Below, piece by piece: positions 4,529 through 8,699 of a stretch of 8,699 nt of DNA. Source of the DNA: an uncultured Dyadobacter sp. GTDB lineage: Bacteria; Bacteroidota; Bacteroidia; Cytophagales; Spirosomataceae. The notes beneath the pieces are model-generated. The model saw only the letters and a program-made list of their open reading frames with translations, was not told the DNA's origin and searched no databases. The stretch covers positions 1 through 8,699 of the forward strand of contig CAMLNK010000118.1 of assembly GCA_946481035.1 (NCBI GenBank), read 5' to 3'. A program made the translations under genes and the position numbers. Positions within the stretch are counted from its first letter, which is position 1. Every line of letters begins with the position of its first letter.

Positions 4529-6937
4529 TTAAAATTTAAAGCTATATCCGGCTCGTACGAGCTGGGTTTCGTAATAATCGCGGCTGGTGTAATGGAAACC
4601 GTCGCCGTACACGGTTTTGCGGATGACGAGCGTGCCGAAAAGATCCGTGGCGTTGATGAAAATTTCGCCTTTGGGCAGTTGTCGTTTGGCACCGGCATCC
4701 ACCGAAAAGTGGTAGCCGGTGCGGCCCTGCGGCACAATATCGGGCGCCTGGTAAATGGCTACTACCTGTACTTCGGTCTTTTTACTTTTTAATACAGCGC
4801 TCACCTTGACACTGCCCGAGGTAAGCGTTTGTTTGGCGGCGCTGTAAATGGATTTTACAGGGTACAGATTCTCGACGGAGAACGCATTAACCGTATTTTT
4901 ATAAATATTCCCATTCACATTAACCGAAAGCCACGGTGCCGGATCCTGCTGTAAAACCAGCTCGCCGCCCGCATTGTAGCTCTTGCCGGCATTCTGGAAG
5001 ATGTTGTAAATCAAAGTGCTGCCGGGCACAATGGTGCCGATCCGCGTGATGGTACCGTTGATCTGCTTGCGGTATAATGCGGCGTAAAGTGAGCCATTGG
5101 CCCAGCTGGTTTTATAACCGGCCTCCCACGAACTGGTAAATTGTGGTTTGAGGGCAGGGTTACCGATTTTGATGATCCCGGCGTCGTCGTATTTGGGGAA
5201 AATGCGGATATCCACCTCATTAGGCCGGTCGACGCGGCGGTTGTAAAACAGGGAGAGCTTGTTGCGGTCGTCAATTTTATAGGCGAAACGGACGTTTGGA
5301 AATGGCTTCGCATAGGTGTAGCCGTCGCTGTGATAGGTAGGGTGGGTCGGATTGACGTCGTAACGGAGGTTGATATACTCAACACGCAATCCGGCTTCGA
5401 GCTCGAAATTCCTGTTTTCAAATACATAATTTCCATAAACTGCCGGAATCGTCTCCTTATAATCCGCCCAGCCGCCTGCGAGGCTGTCGATAGGGGAGTT
5501 CACCCCTGGGAAAAACTGCATATTCGTAGGAATGAACCGCCTGCGTAGTTTCAAACCGCCTTCGAAACGCCCATACCGCAGCGGGCGGATGTAGTCGGCA
5601 TTGAAATCAAACACATTTTCGTCCGAAAGCAGCTTGAATGCGTCCTTACCGGTGAAATCGGGCATGATGTTGGTGAAAAAGTACTGCTCGTTTTCGCGGT
5701 GGAAGGTGTAATTCAGGCCGATATTGAGCAGGCGGCCAGGCTGGGTATATTTGTGCTGGTAGGATGCGCTGGCGGTCACGGTCGTTTTGAGCTCATCTTC
5801 CAGGAACTGCCAGAGCTGGTTCCGCCGGGTCAGATTGGCATTGAAGAAAGGCTCGTCACCCCGGTCGAGGATCTTCTCGCTGCTGAACAGCGCAGAAACC
5901 GACAATGCATTACGGTCGTCGAAAGCCCAGTCGGCACCGGTTTTTGCGGTCACCACATTGGTACTGCGGTTGCGCTTGGTTTGCTGGCGGACGGTATCGC
6001 CGCTGTCGTAATACCGGTTCACAAACTCGTTCTTGTTCAGCGTCGGCGTGTGCAGGTAATCGCCCTGGAAAAACACATTGACCTTCTTCTTTTTGTAGTT
6101 CAGGGCGAGCGAGGGGTTCAGTTTGAGGGTGTTGCGGTACTGCGGACGAATGCCGGGCAGGTTTTCTTTTCGTACCCACAATGCGCCAAGCCCGGCAGCC
6201 ATGCCTATTTTCCCATTGAAGCCCTCCTGTTTTTCTTTTTTGTAAATAATATTAATGATCCCCGCATTGCCGTTCGCATCGTAGCGGGCAGAGGGGTTGT
6301 TGATGATCTCGATCCGCTCGATAGCCGACGCCGGGATATTGTCGAGGCTGGTCTGGCTGCCGAAACCGGTGAGGGCAGTTTGGCGGCCGTCCACCAGGAT
6401 CGCTACCTTATCGCTGCCGCGCAGGAGTACCTTGCCATCTTCGCCCGCTGTCACGCCCGGCAGGTTTTTCAGCGCCTGCAATACCGATCCGCCGCTCTGG
6501 CTCACATTACGGCTGATGTTGAAGGTTTTGCGGTCGAGCTTATCGTCGACGCCCTCGGCTTGCTGGCCTGTCACGGTCACTTCCTGCAAGTTTTGGGTAT
6601 CCTCGGCCATCCGGAACTCGCCCAGGTCGAGGAAGGGGCTCAATGTGCCCACGGTGATGGACTTTTGCAATGCCTTGTAGCCCAGCGACACGCACTCGAA
6701 ACGGTAGTTGCCGCTTTTAATGTCGGGCAGGCTGAACCGCCCCTGCTCATTGGTGATCGTACCGGTTACAAATGCGCTGTCTTTCTCAGTTTTGAGCACA
6801 ATATTGACAAACGGGAGCGCTTGCCCGCTTGTGATGGAAGTAACCTGCCCGGAGAGCGTCACTTTACTCACCTGTGCGCGGAGCTGTGCGACGGTGAAAA
6901 AGCAAAAAAGCAGCGTCAGGATTCTTTTGAAGGCCAT
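4529..6937 (-). CDS. TonB-dependent-receptor-like outer-membrane protein (carboxypeptidase-regulatory-like domain, plug, outer-membrane beta-barrel 3 type)
   Basis: The protein has 802 residues. Residues 1-21 are a signal peptide (hydrophobic core LTLLFCFFTV, probable cleavage after LRA). Residues about 27-110 form a carboxypeptidase-regulatory-like beta-sandwich (LSGQVTSITSGQALPFVNIVL, NEQGRFSLPDIKSGNYRF). Residues about 117-235 form the plug (EVTVTGQ, LKNLPGVTAGEDGKVLLRGS, IPASAIERIEIINNPSARYDANGNAGIINI). The rest is a beta-barrel that ends in the aromatic strand AGYSFKF, as expected for BAM-dependent insertion. Such proteins occur widely in Bacteroidota and are often annotated simply as outer-membrane beta-barrel proteins; the ligand is unknown. 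No SusD-like partner is present, so it is not a typical glycan-utilisation SusC. It follows a sensor kinase gene by 63 bp and is followed 10 bp later by a PAP2 phosphatase, suggesting a regulated receptor-phosphatase unit. Confidence 0.93.
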   Translation of the reverse strand: MAFKRILTLLFCFFTVAQLRAQVSKVTLSGQVTSITSGQALPFVNIVLKTEKDSAFVTGTITNEQGRFSLPDIKSGNYRFECVSLGYKALQKSITVGTLSPFLDLGEFRMAEDTQNLQEVTVTGQQAEGVDDKLDRKTFNISRNVSQSGGSVLQALKNLPGVTAGEDGKVLLRGSDKVAILVDGRQTALTGFGSQTSLDNIPASAIERIEIINNPSARYDANGNAGIINIIYKKEKQEGFNGKIGMAAGLGALWVRKENLPGIRPQYRNTLKLNPSLALNYKKKKVNVFFQGDYLHTPTLNKNEFVNRYYDSGDTVRQQTKRNRSTNVVTAKTGADWAFDDRNALSVSALFSSEKILDRGDEPFFNANLTRRNQLWQFLEDELKTTVTASASYQHKYTQPGRLLNIGLNYTFHRENEQYFFTNIMPDFTGKDAFKLLSDENVFDFNADYIRPLRYGRFEGGLKLRRRFIPTNMQFFPGVNSPIDSLAGGWADYKETIPAVYGNYVFENRNFELEAGLRVEYINLRYDVNPTHPTYHSDGYTYAKPFPNVRFAYKIDDRNKLSLFYNRRVDRPNEVDIRIFPKYDDAGIIKIGNPALKPQFTSSWEAGYKTSWANGSLYAALYRKQINGTITRIGTIVPGSTLIYNIFQNAGKSYNAGGELVLQQDPAPWLSVNVNGNIYKNTVNAFSVENLYPVKSIYSAAKQTLTSGSVKVSAVLKSKKTEVQVVAIYQAPDIVPQGRTGYHFSVDAGAKRQLPKGEIFINATDLFGTLVIRKTVYGDGFHYTSRDYYETQLVRAGYSFKF

Positions 6938-6980
6938 CCAGAGTATATTTTAAATTATCTGATGGCAAAAATGAAAACGG

Positions 6981-6999
6981 ATTTGGAAGAAATTTGGAA
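6981..6999. promoter_or_regulatory. 8-bp direct repeat at 11-bp period, candidate response-regulator site
   Basis: ATTTGGAA occurs at 6981-6988 and again at 6992-6999 (TTCCAAAT on the coding strand). It lies in the 63-bp gap between the kinase stop and the receptor start, 44 to 62 bp upstream of the receptor ATG. OmpR/PhoB-type regulators bind as head-to-tail dimers to direct repeats spaced about 11 bp, one helical turn, so the adjacent regulator is a plausible ligand. I found no convincing TTTG/TAnnTTTG promoter in the gap, so the receptor may be read partly or wholly through from the kinase gene. Confidence 0.45.
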
Positions 7000-7000
7000 T

Positions 7001-8272
7001 TCAGAAACGAACGGAAAACCGGTGCATATTACTGCTGAAATCATAACTGATCTGCCAGCCGCAGCGCTCGCAGATCTCGCGTGCGATCGCGAGCCCGAGC
7101 CCGCTGCCCGCATGCTCGCCTGAGGCCTGCGCAAACCTTCTGAACAGGTTTTCGGCCTGTAATGCAGCCGCGCCGGAGTTCGAAACCGTGAGTATCCCGC
7201 CATTTAAGTCCACCAGCACATTGCCGCCCGTTGGCGTGTAGCGCACCGCATTCACAAGCAGGTTGGTCAGCAGGATTTCGGTAAGCACCGGATTGGCTTC
7301 CACCGCAAATGGTTCGATGTTTTCAGCATAATGCAATGCATTGTTTTCAAAACGGTCGCTGAACTGCGCGGCGACGGTTGCAAGCATTTCGCCGAGTGCG
7401 ATCCGTTCCTTTTCCTCAAACTGCGCATGCTCGATTCGCGCCAGGAGGAGCAGGTTCTTATTAATGCGTGAAACGCGGTTGATGGCCTGGTACACTTGCT
7501 CGACGATCCGCATTTGCCCCGCGTCCAGCGACTGGCTCTGTAAAAGCATATCCAGCCGCGATTTGACAATGGCCAGCGGCGTCTGCAATTCGTGCGAGGC
7601 GTTTTCGGTAAACTCCTTTTGTTGGCGATAGGAGGCCAGGCTGCCCTGCATGAGGTTATCGAGGCTCGCATTCAGGTCGGTAAACTCGGTCACATCCGAT
7701 GCCGGTAATGGCACGGCTTTGCCGCTTTCGAGGCGGAAAGTGTGCAGGCCGGCAAGGGTATCATAAAATGGCTGCCAGATGCGCAAGGCGGTTTTACGGT
7801 TGAGATAAATAAACCCGGCGAGCAGCAGCATGATGAAGAAAATGGTTACGGCGGCAATGGCCAGGATCGTCTCATCTATTTCCTCCATATTCGTTTCGAT
7901 GAGCACGCGGTACAGCTTGTCGTTCACGCGGATGTCGGTCACCAGGCAGCGGAACTGCTCCCGGTCGTTCATAAAGCTGTCGAACCGGATGACGGTGTAC
8001 AGGCTGTCGGGCCGGGGAGCAGCGGCCTCGCTGAACGAAAAACCGGGCTGTACCTTGTCGAGCACGGCAATCATATTATCCACCGCGGTGTCGGGCATGC
8101 TGAGGTGGGTTAGGCGCTTTTCGAGCTTTTCGCGGATGGCGTAATGGTGCTTGTCGAGCTCGTTTTCCCAGATCCAGTCGATGATCAGGAAATACACCGG
8201 AATGCTGATTACCAGCACAGTGAACGCGTATACCACCAGCGGGCGCAGGCTTTGGTCGAGCAGTTTTTTCAT
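7001..8272 (-). CDS. Membrane sensor histidine kinase of a two-component system
   Basis: From the ATG at 8270-8272 the protein has 423 residues. Membrane segments at about 11-33 and 135-158 enclose a periplasmic sensor domain of about 100 residues with no recognised fold. A HAMP-like linker (about 160-215) leads to the phosphorylation helix FTENASHELQTPL with His227. The ATPase domain has the N box NLLVNAVRYTP with Asn341 and the glycine-rich GSGLGLAI starting near 390. The usual DxGxG of the G1 box reads SNSGA, without the Asp. The partner is the OmpR-type regulator just upstream: its TGA stop overlaps this ATG in an ATGA arrangement. An in-frame ATG at 8281, three codons earlier, is also possible. 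The periplasmic sensor and the receptor and phosphatase genes downstream suggest that it reads an envelope condition. Confidence 0.94.
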   Translation of the reverse strand: MKKLLDQSLRPLVVYAFTVLVISIPVYFLIIDWIWENELDKHHYAIREKLEKRLTHLSMPDTAVDNMIAVLDKVQPGFSFSEAAAPRPDSLYTVIRFDSFMNDREQFRCLVTDIRVNDKLYRVLIETNMEEIDETILAIAAVTIFFIMLLLAGFIYLNRKTALRIWQPFYDTLAGLHTFRLESGKAVPLPASDVTEFTDLNASLDNLMQGSLASYRQQKEFTENASHELQTPLAIVKSRLDMLLQSQSLDAGQMRIVEQVYQAINRVSRINKNLLLLARIEHAQFEEKERIALGEMLATVAAQFSDRFENNALHYAENIEPFAVEANPVLTEILLTNLLVNAVRYTPTGGNVLVDLNGGILTVSNSGAAALQAENLFRRFAQASGEHAGSGLGLAIAREICERCGWQISYDFSSNMHRFSVRF

Positions 8273-8699
8273 CCTTCCCATTTGTAGCCGGTTCCGTAAA
8301 TTGTTTTCAGATAATTACCATAACCAGCCTCGCTGAGCTTCTTTTTCAGGTTTTTGACATGCGCGTACACGAAGTCGTGGTTGTCGAACATATCGGCAAT
8401 ATCGCCCGATAAGTGCTCGGCCAATGCACTTTTGGCGATCACCCGGTTTTTGTTCCCGATAAAAAACAGCAAAAGGTCGAGTTCCTTTTTCGTGAGTACC
8501 ACCGGCGTGCCATTCACGGTAACCGTTTTGCTGAGCAGATCGACATTCAATTCGTTTTGTATCACACTGTTATGATTGTCAAAGCTCCTGCGACGGATCA
8601 CCGAGTAAATGCGCGCGGCCAGTTCTGGCAAATGAAACGGTTTGCCCAGATAATCGTCCGCGCCGGCATGCAGGCCACTGATTTTGGTCTCATAGTCGC
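8269..8699 (-). CDS. OmpR/PhoB-family response regulator, C-terminal part (5' end beyond window)
   Basis: The minus-strand frame is open to the right edge, so about 143 residues are visible and the gene continues outside. The first part is the end of a receiver domain: ISGLHAGADDYLGKPFHLPEL, including the conserved Lys of the GKPF motif; the phospho-acceptor Asp is beyond the edge. It is followed by a winged-helix output domain: LTKKELDLLLFFIGNKNRVIAKSALAEHL, the recognition helix region DFVYAHVKNLKKKL and the terminal hairpin YLKTIYGTGYKWEG. A TTG at 8629-8631 falls inside the receiver and is not a start. The stop overlaps the start of the sensor kinase gene, so the two are a cognate, translationally coupled pair. 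Its likely targets include the receptor-phosphatase genes downstream, where an OmpR-type direct repeat is present. Confidence 0.93.
   Translation of the reverse strand, partial: DYETKISGLHAGADDYLGKPFHLPELAARIYSVIRRRSFDNHNSVIQNELNVDLLSKTVTVNGTPVVLTKKELDLLLFFIGNKNRVIAKSALAEHLSGDIADMFDNHDFVYAHVKNLKKKLSEAGYGNYLKTIYGTGYKWEG

Noticed and set aside
4519..4737. Upstream extension of the PAP2 gene
   Set aside because: It would overlap the receptor gene by about 200 bases, and the extra residues are low-complexity and precede an obvious signal peptide that begins at 4518.
4529..6937. SusC-type glycan utilisation receptor
   Set aside because: There is no SusD-like lipoprotein or glycoside hydrolase nearby, and the length and barrel pattern fit the shorter outer-membrane beta-barrel 3 type better than SusC proteins of about 1000 residues.
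5699..7123. Plus-strand open frame of 474 codons antisense to the receptor and kinase genes
   Set aside because: It lies opposite two well-supported genes with recognisable domains, shows no known domain or signal, and crosses their intergenic gap. It is best explained by codon bias of the sense strand leaving the antisense frame open.
1..8699. Mobile element or defence island
   Set aside because: No transposase, integrase, terminal repeats, tRNA-associated direct repeats, CRISPR-like arrays or known defence domains are visible; base composition looks even across the window by eye.

Overview
The window looks like chromosomal DNA from a member of the Bacteroidota, most likely a Cytophagales relative of Dyadobacter or Spirosoma. 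The evidence is an outer-membrane receptor with a carboxypeptidase-regulatory-like domain fused to a plug and a barrel of the outer-membrane beta-barrel 3 type, starts with no convincing Shine-Dalgarno sequence, and candidate promoters resembling the Bacteroidota TTTG / TAnnTTTG pattern. The genus is an inference. I see no rRNA, tRNA, CRISPR array, insertion sequence or phage gene. Genes are densely packed and the only non-coding stretch of any size is 1297-1571.

Left block (1-1296): the end of a receiver domain on the plus strand, probably the C-terminus of a hybrid histidine kinase, converges on a minus-strand pair made of an OmpR-type response regulator and a stand-alone HPt protein. The three visible pieces fit a split phosphorelay: kinase-receiver to HPt to DNA-binding regulator.

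Middle block (1297-3828): a 275-bp divergent intergenic region holds an 8-bp inverted repeat and two candidate promoters. It leads into a plus-strand gene pair, a thiamine-diphosphate-dependent decarboxylase-like enzyme followed 4 bp later by a small MEKHLA (PAS-like) protein. This pair is the least explained part of the window. The shared divergent region suggests, but does not prove, that the phosphorelay regulator controls it.

Right block (3841-8699, all minus strand, read from right to left): a partial OmpR-type response regulator, a sensor histidine kinase whose start overlaps the regulator's stop, a TonB-dependent-receptor-like outer-membrane protein, and a secreted PAP2 phosphatase 10 bp further on. 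The 63-bp gap before the receptor carries an 8-bp direct repeat at an 11-bp period, the geometry expected of an OmpR/PhoB-family binding site. The likely logic is that the two-component system adjusts an envelope receptor and phosphatase in response to an envelope signal. Both convergent gene junctions (near 280 and 3835) carry short GC-rich hairpins with the same arm sequence.
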